The translations under genes and the position numbers were made by a program. Of a stretch of DNA of 64,000 bases, positions 41,468 to 51,233 are shown one piece after another. The DNA comes from Occallatibacter savannae. GTDB lineage: Bacteria; Acidobacteriota; Terriglobia; Terriglobales; Acidobacteriaceae. The stretch covers positions 1 to 64,000 of the forward strand of contig NZ_QFFY01000004.1 of assembly GCF_003131205.1 (NCBI RefSeq), in the 5' to 3' direction. How positions within the stretch are numbered: position 1 is the stretch's first letter; each line of letters starts with the position of its first letter. Below the pieces are notes generated by a model. It had not been told where the DNA came from. It worked only from the letters and a program-made list of their open reading frames with translations, and did no database searches.

Positions 41468-42331
41468 TCAGAAGTTGAGGCTTCTGATGAAGTCCGCGTC
41501 CTGGCGGAGCTCGGTCATGGGATCTTCCTGGAATTCTTCCTGCTCGATGAAGTAGTGCTTGAGGCCGGTGGCGGCGCGGAGGATGGGCTTGTAGTCGATG
41601 CTGCCCTTGCCCATGACGACGTTGCGCCATTTGCCGTCGGGGCCTTTCACGAGGTCCTTGATGTGGAAGAGCGGGAAGCGATCTGGCGACTTGCTGAGGT
41701 ACTCGACGGGGTTGTGGCCGCCGGCGACGACCCAGCCGCAGTCCATTTCGAAGCAGACGAGCTTGGGGTCGGTACGCTTGAGGAGTTCGTCGAAGAAGAC
41801 GACGCCGTTTTCGGTGCCGAACTCGATGGTGTGATTGTGGTAGCCGAAGGTCATTCCGGCGGCCTTGATCTTCTGGCCGATGGCGTTGAACTGGTCGGCG
41901 ACATAACGCCAGTCGTCGAGATTCAGTTCGCCGGTGCGAGACGGGTCGCGATGAACGCCGGCCCAGGAGCAGATCATGTACTCAAGGCCGAGGGCCTGGC
42001 TATATTCGATGAGCTGAGATAGCTGCGACTTGAGCTCGGTGAGCGCGTGGTGCGTGCTGATGCACTTGAGGCCGGCCTTCTGCAGGGCGTTGCCGAAGTC
42101 GGCGGCGGTTTTGCCGAGGTAGCCTGCGGCTTCGACTTCCTTGTATCCAGCGGCGGCGAGTTGGTCGAGCGTGCCCTGGAAGTTTTTAGGAAGGAGGTTG
42201 CGGACCGAGTAAAGCTGCAGGCCGATGGGCTGCTTGAGGGTGGCTGCGGAGAGAGCGTCAATGCCGAGAACGGATGCGGCGGCGAGTGCGGTGGACTTTT
42301 TGAGGAAGGAGCGTCGAGAGCAGGAATTCAT
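41468..42331 (-). CDS. Tat-exported sugar phosphate isomerase/epimerase-like protein
   Basis: 287 aa. A twin-arginine signal (SRRSFLKKSTALAAASVLG) precedes a xylose-isomerase-like TIM barrel: IGLQLYSVRNLL, FGYHNHTIEF, CFEMDCGWVVAGG, FHIKDL, YFIEQEEF. Glu/His/Asp residues in these motifs would bind a divalent metal. Export indicates action on a periplasmic sugar or related compound; the substrate is not known. Start at 42331 was chosen because it gives a clean Tat signal. Confidence 0.87.
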   Translation of the reverse strand: MNSCSRRSFLKKSTALAAASVLGIDALSAATLKQPIGLQLYSVRNLLPKNFQGTLDQLAAAGYKEVEAAGYLGKTAADFGNALQKAGLKCISTHHALTELKSQLSQLIEYSQALGLEYMICSWAGVHRDPSRTGELNLDDWRYVADQFNAIGQKIKAAGMTFGYHNHTIEFGTENGVVFFDELLKRTDPKLVCFEMDCGWVVAGGHNPVEYLSKSPDRFPLFHIKDLVKGPDGKWRNVVMGKGSIDYKPILRAATGLKHYFIEQEEFQEDPMTELRQDADFIRSLNF

Positions 42332-42479
42332 CGAATCAATTTCTCCGCCATTACATTGGCCATGCGTGGGCAATTCTCGCTTGATTGGCAGTTATGTGTC
42401 CACCGTACGGGCGTGATGTGCGATGGATGTCATAGGATGCTTGGGAGTTTGAATGTGACGAGCGGGGGCGAGTTGACGG

Positions 42480-44252
42480 ATGGCGATGGGCGGAGAGGTT
42501 CGAGTGGGGCTGCGCTGTGCGGCGTGTCTGGGTGTGATGGCGGCGGCGAGTTTTAGTGCGGCGATAGCGCAGGCCGCAGCGAGCGGGAGAAGTAACGCGC
42601 GTCCGGAGCTTGGGGCGAATGTGCTGGTGTTCGATCCGTCGATGGGGGCGGAGAAGATCCAGGCTGAGATCGACAGGGTGTATGCGGCGGAGCAGCACGC
42701 TGAGTTTGGCAAAGAACGGTATGCGCTGCTGTTTATGCCCGGGGAGTATCACGTGGATGTGCCGGTCGGGTTCTATACAGAGGTGATCGGACTGGGTGCG
42801 ACGCCGGATGCGGTACACATTATCGGCAACGTTCATGCGGACGCGAGCCTGCCGCGGAACAACGCGACGTGTACGTTCTGGCGGGCGGTGGAGGGGTTCA
42901 GCGTGACTCCCACAGGAAGGACGATGCAGCGGGCGGTGTCGCAGGCTGCGCCGTTCCGGCGGATGCATGTAAAGGGCGACGTGGTGCTGAACCAGAAGGG
43001 CGGCTGGGCGAGCGGCGGGTGGATGTCGGACTCGGTGGTGGATGGGAATGTCGGGTCGGGCTCGCAGCAGCAGTGGATCTCGCGCAACAGTGAGTGGGGA
43101 AGCTGGACGGGCGCGAACTGGAACATGGTGTTTGTGGGTGTGCCGAAGCCGCCGGAGGGCGAGTGGCCGCAGCCTCCGTATACGAAGGTGGCGAAGACGC
43201 CCGTGGTGCGGGAGAAGCCGTTCCTAACGGTGGATGCGAAGGGGAAGTGGTGGGTGCGCATTCCGGAGTTGCGCAAGGATAGCGCGGGGGTAACGTGGCA
43301 CGGAGGGTCGACGCCGGGGCGGGATGTGGCGGTGAGCAGCTTCTTCATCGCAGAGGCGGGCAGGGACAGCGCGGAGAAGATGAATACGGAGCTGGCGAAG
43401 GGGAAAAATCTGCTGCTGACGCCGGGGATCTACGACCTGGACGAGCCGATCAAGGTGATGCGGGCGGATACGGAGGTGATGGGCCTGGGGTTTGCGACGT
43501 TGCGGCTCGTGACTGGGACGGCGGCGATTTCTGTGGCGGATGTGGATGGGGTGGATGTGTCGGGGGTGCTGATCGATGCGGGAGAGAAGACGTCGCCGGT
43601 GCTGATGGAGGTGGGGCGTGAGGGCAGTCACGCTTCGCATGCGCGAAATCCGATCCTGCTCCATGATGTGTTCTTCCGGGATGGTGGAGCGGCGGTGGGC
43701 CGGGCGAAGGTGAATCTGCTGGTGAACGCGAACGACACCATCATCGATCACACGTGGATCTGGAGAGCAGATCACGGCTCGGGCGTTGGATGGACGAGCA
43801 ATGTGAGCGACAACGGGCTGGTAGTGAATGGGCGCAATGTGACGGCCTATGGCCTGTTTGTGGAGCATCACGAGCAGTTCCAAGTGTTGTGGAAGGGCGA
43901 GCGCGGGCGGACGTATTTCTATCAGTCTGAAATTCCCTATGATCCGCCGGATCAGCAGAGCTATACGTCGGGGCCGGGCGTGAATGGGTGGGCGTCGTAC
44001 AAGGTGGCGGAAGGCGTTGCGAGTCACGAGGCGTGGGGGCTGGGGATCTACAGCGTGTTCCGGCATCCGAATGTGAATCTGACGCGGGCGATCGAGGTGC
44101 CGGTGAAGCCGGGAATGCGGTTCCATCACATGATCACGGTGGCGCTGGATGACAAGGGAGAGATTTCGAACGTGATTGATGACAAGGGCGGTCCGACGAA
44201 GCTGGCGCCGCACCGTGTGGATCCGAAGGTCGCGGAGTTTCCGGAACAGTGA
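42480..44252 (+). CDS. secreted right-handed beta-helix protein
   Basis: 590 aa with a signal peptide (ACLGVMAAASFSAAIAQAA). The body has repeated short strands of the parallel beta-helix type: FYTEVIGLG, VIDGN-like turns, MHVKGDVVLNQKGGW, RADTEVMGLGFATLRLV, ADVDGVDVSGVLIDAG, NNGLVVNGRNVTAYGLFVEHH. Proteins of this outline are usually polysaccharide lyases or glycosidases, but I cannot place it in a known family or point to catalytic residues. It is divergent from the sugar isomerase-like gene; both may serve plant-polymer breakdown. Confidence 0.65.
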   Translation: MAMGGEVRVGLRCAACLGVMAAASFSAAIAQAAASGRSNARPELGANVLVFDPSMGAEKIQAEIDRVYAAEQHAEFGKERYALLFMPGEYHVDVPVGFYTEVIGLGATPDAVHIIGNVHADASLPRNNATCTFWRAVEGFSVTPTGRTMQRAVSQAAPFRRMHVKGDVVLNQKGGWASGGWMSDSVVDGNVGSGSQQQWISRNSEWGSWTGANWNMVFVGVPKPPEGEWPQPPYTKVAKTPVVREKPFLTVDAKGKWWVRIPELRKDSAGVTWHGGSTPGRDVAVSSFFIAEAGRDSAEKMNTELAKGKNLLLTPGIYDLDEPIKVMRADTEVMGLGFATLRLVTGTAAISVADVDGVDVSGVLIDAGEKTSPVLMEVGREGSHASHARNPILLHDVFFRDGGAAVGRAKVNLLVNANDTIIDHTWIWRADHGSGVGWTSNVSDNGLVVNGRNVTAYGLFVEHHEQFQVLWKGERGRTYFYQSEIPYDPPDQQSYTSGPGVNGWASYKVAEGVASHEAWGLGIYSVFRHPNVNLTRAIEVPVKPGMRFHHMITVALDDKGEISNVIDDKGGPTKLAPHRVDPKVAEFPEQ

Positions 44253-44324
44253 TTGGCCGATCCAGCGGAGTGCGGGACGTGAGTTGCTGGCGAACGATGC
44301 GTGGGAGAATGGAAGAGTAGACCT

Positions 44325-46190
44325 ATGAGCAACGAGAGCGTTCCAGAGTCCAACCCCACGTCAGAAGCTTCTTCTACGAACAGCGAGCCTTCGGAGAAAC
44401 CGGCAATTCAAATTCCGGTTGGCTACGGAATGGCCGAGTTCACGAGCGCACCTGCGGTTGAAAGCACGACGGCAGAAAACGCTGCGAAGGCGGCTGTTCC
44501 ATCAACGCCTGAAGCCGCCCCGGCGGAAGAATCTGTGGAGCCGATGGAGGACTTCGCGAACATCCTGAGGGAGTTTGAGCGGGGGCATGCCCGCAAGCAG
44601 GAGGGCGGCGGGGCGAAGCAGATTGAAGGAACGGTGATTTCTGTTTCGGCCGAGCAGGTGTTCCTGGATATCGGCTACAAGATTGAGGGCGTGCTGCCGA
44701 GGTCGGCGTTCCGCAACAATGCAGAGGGCGTGAAGCCGGGCGAGAAGGTTCCGGTTTCGATCAAGGGCCGGAATGAAGAGGGCTACTACGACCTGACCCG
44801 GTTCAAGGTGGCGCAGCCGCACGACTGGACGGCGCTGGAAGAGGCGTTCAAGCAGAAGACCGCAGTGGTCGGCACCGTGACGGGCGTTATTAAAGGGGGA
44901 GCGACCGTCGATGTGGGTGTGCGCGCGTTTATGCCTGCAAGCCGGAGCGGCACGCGCGATGCGGCGGAGCTGGAGCAGCTTGTGGGGACGGAGATCACCT
45001 GCCGGATCACGAAACTCGATGTCACGGACGAAAATGTCGTGGTGGATCGGCGCGTGGTGCTGGAGGAGCAGGCGCGCGCGGCGCAGGAAGGCAAGCTGGC
45101 GGTGCTGCAGGCTGGGGATGTGCTGGATGGAACGGTGCGCAGCTTGATGCCGTATGGGGCCTTTATCGATCTGGGCGGGTTCGATGGGCTGCTGCATGTG
45201 AGCGACATCTCGTGGAATCGCGTGAGCAAGCCGGAGGATGTGCTGTCGGCAGGGGAAAAGGTGCGCGTCCGCATTCTGAAGATCGATCCGGAGACGAAGA
45301 AGATTTCTCTGGGGCTGAAGCAGCTTGAGCCGGAGCCGTGGGAGACAGCGCCTTCGAAGTATCAGGTTGGACAGAGGGTGACGGGTCCGGTGACGCGTTT
45401 GGCGGATTTCGGTGCGTTCGTGGAACTCGAGCCGGGCGTAGAGGGATTGATTCACATTTCGGAGATGTCGTGGGGCAAGAAGGTGCGGCATCCGTCGGAC
45501 GTGGTGAAGGAAGGCGACCGCGTGGATGCCGTGATTCTGGCGATCAAGCCGGAGGAGAAGCGGATTTCGCTTGGGCTCAAACAGACTTTGACCGACCCGT
45601 GGTCGGATGTGACGCAGCGGTTTCCGGTGGGATCGCAGGTTGAGGGCCCTGTGACGAAGATGATGCCGTTCGGCGCGTTCGTTCAAATTGCTGAGGGCGT
45701 TGAAGGGCTGGTGCATGTGAGCGAGATCAGCGCGGAGAAACGCATTCATCATCCGCAGGACGTGCTGCGCGTTGGTCAGGTGGTGAAGGCGCAGGTGCTG
45801 GGGATTGCGCCGGAGAAGAGGCAGATCAAGCTGAGCATGAAACAGCTGGTGCCGACCAGTATCGACGAATACATCGCGGAACACAAGGCGGGCGATGTTG
45901 TGTCGGGGCGTGTTGTCGACGAGTCCGCGAGTGGAGCATCGGTTGAGCTGGGCGAGAATATCTTCGCGATGTGCCGCTTGAGCAAGGCGGCTCAGCCTGA
46001 GGCGGCGTCACCGCTGCGAAGTGGCAAGGCGGATCTGTCGTCGCTGAGTTCAATGCTGTCGGCGCGATGGAAGGGGAGCGCGCCGGCTCCTTCTGCTGGG
46101 CCCGAGCCGTTGAAGGCGGGGCAGATTCGGAGCTTCAAGATCACGAAGCTGGATGCCGACGCGAAGTCGATTGAGGTGCAGGTGGCCTGA
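44325..46190 (+). CDS. 30S ribosomal protein S1-like, six S1 domains
   Basis: 621 aa. A ~95-residue acidic, Ser/Ala/Glu-rich N-terminal tail is followed by about six S1 RNA-binding repeats (near residues 99-165, 184-245, 270-338, 355-425, 442-510 and a divergent last one at about 527-575). Repeats 3-5 are the most similar, each with a G-A-F-V/I-x-L core such as LADFGAFVELEPGVEGLIHISEM. It binds mRNA and helps recruit it to the ribosome. rpsA is the likely identity, but other multi-S1 proteins exist. Confidence 0.85.
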   Translation: MSNESVPESNPTSEASSTNSEPSEKPAIQIPVGYGMAEFTSAPAVESTTAENAAKAAVPSTPEAAPAEESVEPMEDFANILREFERGHARKQEGGGAKQIEGTVISVSAEQVFLDIGYKIEGVLPRSAFRNNAEGVKPGEKVPVSIKGRNEEGYYDLTRFKVAQPHDWTALEEAFKQKTAVVGTVTGVIKGGATVDVGVRAFMPASRSGTRDAAELEQLVGTEITCRITKLDVTDENVVVDRRVVLEEQARAAQEGKLAVLQAGDVLDGTVRSLMPYGAFIDLGGFDGLLHVSDISWNRVSKPEDVLSAGEKVRVRILKIDPETKKISLGLKQLEPEPWETAPSKYQVGQRVTGPVTRLADFGAFVELEPGVEGLIHISEMSWGKKVRHPSDVVKEGDRVDAVILAIKPEEKRISLGLKQTLTDPWSDVTQRFPVGSQVEGPVTKMMPFGAFVQIAEGVEGLVHVSEISAEKRIHHPQDVLRVGQVVKAQVLGIAPEKRQIKLSMKQLVPTSIDEYIAEHKAGDVVSGRVVDESASGASVELGENIFAMCRLSKAAQPEAASPLRSGKADLSSLSSMLSARWKGSAPAPSAGPEPLKAGQIRSFKITKLDADAKSIEVQVA

Positions 46191-46211
46191 GCAGGCCGCG
46201 TGTGCTGCTGG

Positions 46212-46472
46212 CTAGATGTAGACTTCGTCGATGTAGCACCAGCGCCAGTCTTCGCCGCGCTCTGCGGAGCGGATGAGCGGGTGCTGCGTCGAGTGGAAGT
46301 GGGCTCGGGCGTGGCGATTCTTTGAGGAGTCGCAGCAGCCGACATGGCCGCATTCGAGGCACATGCGGAGATGCACCCAAGTATCGCCAGTCTTTAAGCA
46401 GTCCTCACAGCCCTTGCTGTTCGGCTTTACGTTCTTCGCGTGATCTTTGACGTGGGTGCACTGTGCTGCCAT
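46212..46472 (-). CDS. UBP-type zinc finger protein
   Basis: 86 aa. Cys and His residues follow the ZnF-UBP pattern: CTHVKDHAKNVKPNSKGCEDCL, then HLRMCLECGHVGCCDSSKNRHARAHFHSTQHPLI and DWRWCYIDEVYI. In eukaryotes this fold binds ubiquitin C-termini; bacterial stand-alone copies are common but unexplained. It ends 21 bp from the S1 gene, convergent. The start ATG 46472 follows GGGGAGG-type sequence. Confidence 0.9.
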   Translation of the reverse strand: MAAQCTHVKDHAKNVKPNSKGCEDCLKTGDTWVHLRMCLECGHVGCCDSSKNRHARAHFHSTQHPLIRSAERGEDWRWCYIDEVYI

Positions 46473-46498
46473 CGATGGACCTCCCCGGGGAAGCGGGT

Positions 46499-48079
46499 TT
46501 AAACAGTGTACTGCTTTGCCAGGGCGGAGAATTCCTGAAGCTGGGCGGCGACCCATGCGTCATCGTGGTGGAGTTCTTGAGCTAACAACTTGGCGACTGG
46601 CTCGGCCATTTGCATTGCGGCATGCGCGTTGAGGAAGAGAGCACGGGTGCGGCGGGAGAGAACGTCTTCCACGGTGCGGGCCATCTCTGCGCGAGCGGCC
46701 CAGACGACTTCCGCACCGATGTAGGGCAGTGCGGGATGGAGGGGCTTGGCGAGGTCGGGATTCTGTTCTGCGATGGAACGTATCTCAGCGGAGTCGGAGC
46801 CGTAGACTTCGAGCGGATCTTCGTCTCCATTGCGGTCCGCGGGCGGTTCTGCGTAGCCGTGAATGCGCAGATTCTTCGTCACGCAGGTTTCGTCGCGGAG
46901 GCGGCCGAGGGTGATGGCGTGGTCGACGGTGTCTTCGGCCATGTGGCGGTACGTGGTCCACTTTCCGCCGGTGATGGTGAGCAGGCCTGAGGTGTCGACG
47001 TGAATGGTGTGGTCGCGCGAGATGGCGGAAGTGCTGGAGGCGCCGCCGGATTTGACGAGCGGACGAAGGCCTACGTATACCGCGAGAACATCGGAGCGGC
47101 TGGGAGGACGCGTGAGATAGCGGCCGGCAGTTTCGAGGATGAATTGAATTTCTTCGTCGAGAGGCTTGGGCTCGAGGCTTGGGCCATCGACGGGAGTGTC
47201 GGTGGTACCGGCAACGGCATGGCCGTGCCATGGGATGACGAAGAGAACGCGGCCATCGCTGGTGCGCGGAACCATGAGCGCGGTATCGCCCTTAAGGAAG
47301 GAGCGATCGAAGACGAGGTGAATGCCCTGGCTTGTGACCATTAGAGGTTCAGTGGCTGGATCAGCCATGCGGCGGATCTGGTCGGTGAAGACGCCGGTGG
47401 CGTTGATGACGATCTTAGCTTTGATCGAGAAGGCTTCGCCGGATTCATCGTCGCGGGCGATGAGCCCGTTAACGTAGCCCTCGTCATCGCGCAACAAACC
47501 GGTTGCAGGACAGTAGTTGATGACAGTGGCGCCCTGATCGGCGGCGGTCATGGCGAGGTGAATGAGCAGGCGCGAGTCGTCGAACTGGCCATCGTAGTAA
47601 ACGACGCCGCCGCGGAGCTCTTCGGGCTCGAGCGCAGGCAGGCGCTGGAGGGTTTCTTCTTTGGTGAGAAGCTTTGACGCGCCAAAGCCGTACTTGCCGG
47701 CGAGCAGGTCATAGAGTTTGAGGCCGATGCCGTAGAAGGGCGCTTCCCACCAGGAGTAGTTGGGGACGACGAAGGCGAGGTCTTTGACAAGGTGAGGAGC
47801 GTTCTGGCGAAGGAGGCCGCGTTCTTTGAGCGCCGACATGACGAGCGGGATGTTGCCTTGCTCGAGGTAGCGTACGCCGCCGTGCACGAGCTTGGTGCTG
47901 CGACTGCTGGTGCCTTTGCCGAAATCGTGTGCTTCGAGGAGAACGGCTTGGAAACCGCGAGCGGCCGCATCGACGGCTACGCCCATTCCGGTTGCTCCGC
48001 CGCCGATGACGGCGATATCCCAGGGCTCGTTGCGCTGTGCGCGTTCACGAATCCTGCGCAGCATTTCTTCCCTGCGCAT
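46499..48079 (-). CDS. glpD: aerobic glycerol-3-phosphate dehydrogenase
   Basis: 526 aa flavoprotein that oxidises sn-glycerol-3-phosphate to dihydroxyacetone phosphate and passes electrons to quinone at the inner membrane. The FAD motif AVIGGGATGMGVAVDAAARG is at about residues 24-43, followed by SSRSTKLVHGGVRYLEQG, and VYVGLRPLVKSGGASSTSAISRDH. The C-terminal domain has LPYIGAEVVWAARAEMARTVEDVLSRR-like sequence (for example EMARTVEDVLSRRTRA). It lies 9 bp after glpK in the same direction. Confidence 0.95.
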   Translation of the reverse strand: MRREEMLRRIRERAQRNEPWDIAVIGGGATGMGVAVDAAARGFQAVLLEAHDFGKGTSSRSTKLVHGGVRYLEQGNIPLVMSALKERGLLRQNAPHLVKDLAFVVPNYSWWEAPFYGIGLKLYDLLAGKYGFGASKLLTKEETLQRLPALEPEELRGGVVYYDGQFDDSRLLIHLAMTAADQGATVINYCPATGLLRDDEGYVNGLIARDDESGEAFSIKAKIVINATGVFTDQIRRMADPATEPLMVTSQGIHLVFDRSFLKGDTALMVPRTSDGRVLFVIPWHGHAVAGTTDTPVDGPSLEPKPLDEEIQFILETAGRYLTRPPSRSDVLAVYVGLRPLVKSGGASSTSAISRDHTIHVDTSGLLTITGGKWTTYRHMAEDTVDHAITLGRLRDETCVTKNLRIHGYAEPPADRNGDEDPLEVYGSDSAEIRSIAEQNPDLAKPLHPALPYIGAEVVWAARAEMARTVEDVLSRRTRALFLNAHAAMQMAEPVAKLLAQELHHDDAWVAAQLQEFSALAKQYTV

Positions 48080-48088
48080 GTGTGTCTC

Positions 48089-49579
48089 CTAACTTTCTAC
48101 CCAGTTTTTGGAGCGATCGACGGCGCGCTGCCAACGCGCGCGCAGGGCGTTTCGCTCGGGTTGTTGCATGTGCGGCTCGAAACGGGTATCGCCCTGGCGC
48201 TTCGCTTGTAATTCTTTCGGGCTCGGCCAGAAGCCTGTGGCGAGGCCAGCAAGATAGGCGGCTCCCAGCGCCGTGGTTTCGGTGACGCGGGGGCGGACGA
48301 CAGGAACCCCGAGGAGATCGGCCTGGAACTGCATCATCAGATCGTTGACGGCGGCGCCGCCATCGACGCGCAGTGCATTGAGTGGAGTGCCGGTTTCGCT
48401 GTGCACCGCCTCGAGAACATCGGCGACCTGGAAGGCGATGCTTTCGAGGGCTGCGCGGGCGATGTGACCGGGTTTGGTGTCGCGGCGAAGGCCGATGATG
48501 AGGCCGCCGGCGTGCGGATCCCAGTGGGGAGCACCGAGGCCGACGAAGGCGGGTACGAACACTATCCCGCCGTTGTCCGGGACTCCTGCTGCAAGGGCTT
48601 CGACTTCGGCAGAGGAGCCGATGAGGCGGAGATTATCGCGAAGCCATTGGACCACTGCGCCGCCGATAAAGATGCTGCCCTCGAGCGCGTATTCGAGACG
48701 CTTCTGAGCGCTGGCGGCGACGGTGGTGATGAGCTTGTGTTTCGAGCGGATGAATTTTGTGCCGATGTTCTGGAGCAGGAAGCAGCCGGTGCCGTAAGTG
48801 TTCTTGGCTTCGCCGGGAGACCAGCAGAGCTGGCCGAAGAGCGCGGCTTGCTGATCGCCGGCTATTCCGGCGATGCTGATGCCGCCGAGGCCGAGGGTGG
48901 TGGTGACGTCGCCAACGATCTGGCTGGACCAGAGGACTTCCGGCAGCATGCTCTCAGGGATGTCGAAGATGCGGAGGAGTTCGGAGTCCCACTTGCCTTC
49001 GACGATGTTGTAGAGGAGCGTTCGCGATGCGTTGGTCACGTCGGTGACATGGCGCATGCTGCTGGTGAGGTGGTAGATGAGCCAGCAGTCGACAGTGCCG
49101 AAGGCGAGTTCGCCGCGCTGGGCTTTCTCACGGGCGCCGGTTACGTTGTCGAGAATCCAGCGGATCTTGGTGGCGGAGAAGTAGGGATCGAGGACGAGGC
49201 CGGTTTTGGTGGAGACGGTGTCACCGAGACCCTGCTGTTCGAGCGAGGAGCACATGGCAGCGGTGCGGCGGTCCTGCCAGACGATTGCGGGATGGATGGG
49301 CTTGCCGGTGGCGCGTTCCCAGACGATGACGGTTTCGCGCTGATTGGTGATGCCGATGGAGACAACGTCGCGGGGACGAGCGCCGACTTTCCCGAGGGCC
49401 TCGACGGCGCAGGAGACCTGGCTGGTGAGGATTTCAAAGGGATCGTGCTCGACCCAGCCGGCCTGCGGGTAGAACTGCTGGAACTCGTGCTGTGCGACTG
49501 CGGCGATGGAGCCGGATTCGTCGAAGAGGATGGCCCGGGAACTGGTGGTCCCCTGGTCCAGAGCGAGTACGTAGGCCAT
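48089..49579 (-). CDS. glpK: glycerol kinase
   Basis: 496 aa. It phosphorylates glycerol with ATP. The ATP-binding start LALDQGTTSSRAILFD, ITNQRETVIVWERATGKP, GGAVVQWLRDNLRLI and the C-terminal VTETTALGAAYLAGLATGFW are as in the FGGY family. Start at ATG 49579, with AAGGAAG about 13 bases upstream. First gene of the glpKD pair; no glycerol facilitator gene is adjacent. Confidence 0.96.
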   Translation of the reverse strand: MAYVLALDQGTTSSRAILFDESGSIAAVAQHEFQQFYPQAGWVEHDPFEILTSQVSCAVEALGKVGARPRDVVSIGITNQRETVIVWERATGKPIHPAIVWQDRRTAAMCSSLEQQGLGDTVSTKTGLVLDPYFSATKIRWILDNVTGAREKAQRGELAFGTVDCWLIYHLTSSMRHVTDVTNASRTLLYNIVEGKWDSELLRIFDIPESMLPEVLWSSQIVGDVTTTLGLGGISIAGIAGDQQAALFGQLCWSPGEAKNTYGTGCFLLQNIGTKFIRSKHKLITTVAASAQKRLEYALEGSIFIGGAVVQWLRDNLRLIGSSAEVEALAAGVPDNGGIVFVPAFVGLGAPHWDPHAGGLIIGLRRDTKPGHIARAALESIAFQVADVLEAVHSETGTPLNALRVDGGAAVNDLMMQFQADLLGVPVVRPRVTETTALGAAYLAGLATGFWPSPKELQAKRQGDTRFEPHMQQPERNALRARWQRAVDRSKNWVES

Positions 49580-49689
49580 GAGCGGGAAGTCTTCCTTAGG
49601 CCACAAGTCAAACACGCGTGCCCACGGGGCTGCAAGCGTTTACAGAGAACAAAGAGGATTGTAGAGGGGAGGAACGAGCCTGGTTGTAT

Positions 49690-49733
49690 CCCACCCTAAA
49701 TCGGTCTTACGACCGATTTAGAATGGGGCACCC
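49690..49733. repeat. GGGGCACCC-tailed hairpin element
   Basis: CTAAATCGGTC (49696-49706) and GACCGATTTAG (49711-49721) are perfect arms framed by CCCACC and GGGGCACCC. It lies between prpD and glpK, both on the minus strand, and may end the prp transcript. Confidence 0.75.
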
Positions 49734-49751
49734 GATTGAAGGTGAATCGAG

Positions 49752-51200
49752 CTAGGCGACGTAGAGGTCGACGTATTCGCTGACGGGCTTGTGTTCGAGG
49801 GCGGAGCGATCCATCGAGGCGTCGAGAATTCGCTGCTGCGGTTGTGATGAGAAGCGGCGGGCCAGGTTGCGTTTGAACTTTTCGATGAGGAGAGGCATGC
49901 CCTCGGCGCGGCGGCGCTTGTGGCCGATGGGGTATTCGACGGTTTCTTCGAGGACCGTGCCGTCTTCGAGTTCCATGCGGAGCGAGTTGGCGATGGAGCG
50001 CTTGTCGGGATCGTGGTAGTCGCGGGTGAACCGCGGCTCTTCGACACAGGTGATGCGATCGCGAAGAGCATCGATGCGCTTGCCCCAGACGGGATCGAGC
50101 GCGACGGCGTCTTCGTAGTCGGCGGCGGTGAGGCGGCCATGGATGAGGGGAACGGCGATCATGTACTGAACGCAGTGGTCGCGATCGGCGGGATTGGAGA
50201 GCGGGCCCTTCTTGTCGATGATGCGGATGCAGGCTTCGTGGGTGCGAACGGTGATGGATTTGATGGATGAGGCGTTGAGGTTGCGGCGGGCGAGTTCGTC
50301 GTGGAGCTTCATCGCGGCTTCGACGGCGGTCTGGGAGTGGAATTCGGCGGGGTAGCTGATTTTGAAGAGGACGTTCTCCATGACGTAGCTGGAGTAGGGG
50401 CGCTGGAATTTGAATGCGTTCCCGCGGAAGGATACGTCGTAGAAGCCCCAGGTTTTTGCAGTGAGCGCGGAGGGGTAGCCCATTTCGCCGGCTTTGGCCA
50501 TGAGGGCGAGACGAACGGCACGGCTGGTGGCGTCGCCGGCGGCCCAGCTTTTGCGCGAGCCGGTGTTGGGAGCGTGGCGATAGGTGCGGAGGCTTTGGCC
50601 GTCGACCCATGCGAGCGAGACGGCGTTGATGGTCTGTTCGCGCGATAGGCCGAGGAGAGAACAGACGACAGCGGTGGACGCAACTTTGACGAGGACGACG
50701 TGGTCGAGGCCGACATTGTTGAATGAGTTCTCGAGAGCGATGCAGCCCTGGATCTCGTGCGCTTTGATCATCGCAGTGAGGACGTCGCGCATGGTCAGAG
50801 AGGCCGCGCCGGATCGGCAGAGCCAGTCGGCAACGGCGAGGATGCCACCGAGGTTGTCGGAAGGATGGCCCCACTCGGCGGCAAGCCAGGTGTCGTTGTA
50901 GTCGAGCCAACGGATGATGGCGCCGATGTTGAAGGCGGCCTGCACGGGATCGAGCTGGTAGCTGGTGCCGGGGACGCGGGCGCCGTTGAGGACTACGGTG
51001 CCGGGAACGATGGGGCCGAGGAGTTTAGTGCAGGCAGGGTATTCGAGAGCTTCGAGGCCGCAGCCGAGGGTGTCGAGCAGGCAGTAGTGGGCCGTCTCGT
51101 AGGCGAGGTCGCTTTTGATCTGGTAGCCGAGGGCGTAGTCGGCGATGTCGGCGATGACCTGGTCGGGGACGGGGCGTTCGTTGCTGATGTGCGAGGACAA
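49752..51200 (-). CDS. prpD: 2-methylcitrate dehydratase (MmgE/PrpD family)
   Basis: 482 aa. It dehydrates 2-methylcitrate in propionate oxidation. Family features: [36 protein letters not shown] N-terminus (for example [13 protein letters not shown]), [22 protein letters not shown] with the conserved D-N-D/T and H-P-S-D, and [17 protein letters not shown] in the C-terminal lid. Last gene of the prpB-prpC-orphan-prpD order on the minus strand. Confidence 0.93.
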   Translation of the reverse strand: MSSHISNERPVPDQVIADIADYALGYQIKSDLAYETAHYCLLDTLGCGLEALEYPACTKLLGPIVPGTVVLNGARVPGTSYQLDPVQAAFNIGAIIRWLDYNDTWLAAEWGHPSDNLGGILAVADWLCRSGAASLTMRDVLTAMIKAHEIQGCIALENSFNNVGLDHVVLVKVASTAVVCSLLGLSREQTINAVSLAWVDGQSLRTYRHAPNTGSRKSWAAGDATSRAVRLALMAKAGEMGYPSALTAKTWGFYDVSFRGNAFKFQRPYSSYVMENVLFKISYPAEFHSQTAVEAAMKLHDELARRNLNASSIKSITVRTHEACIRIIDKKGPLSNPADRDHCVQYMIAVPLIHGRLTAADYEDAVALDPVWGKRIDALRDRITCVEEPRFTRDYHDPDKRSIANSLRMELEDGTVLEETVEYPIGHKRRRAEGMPLLIEKFKRNLARRFSSQPQQRILDASMDRSALEHKPVSEYVDLYVA

Positions 51201-51233
51201 CGGTGTTTCTCCGGAGCGAGGGATTGTGACGGT

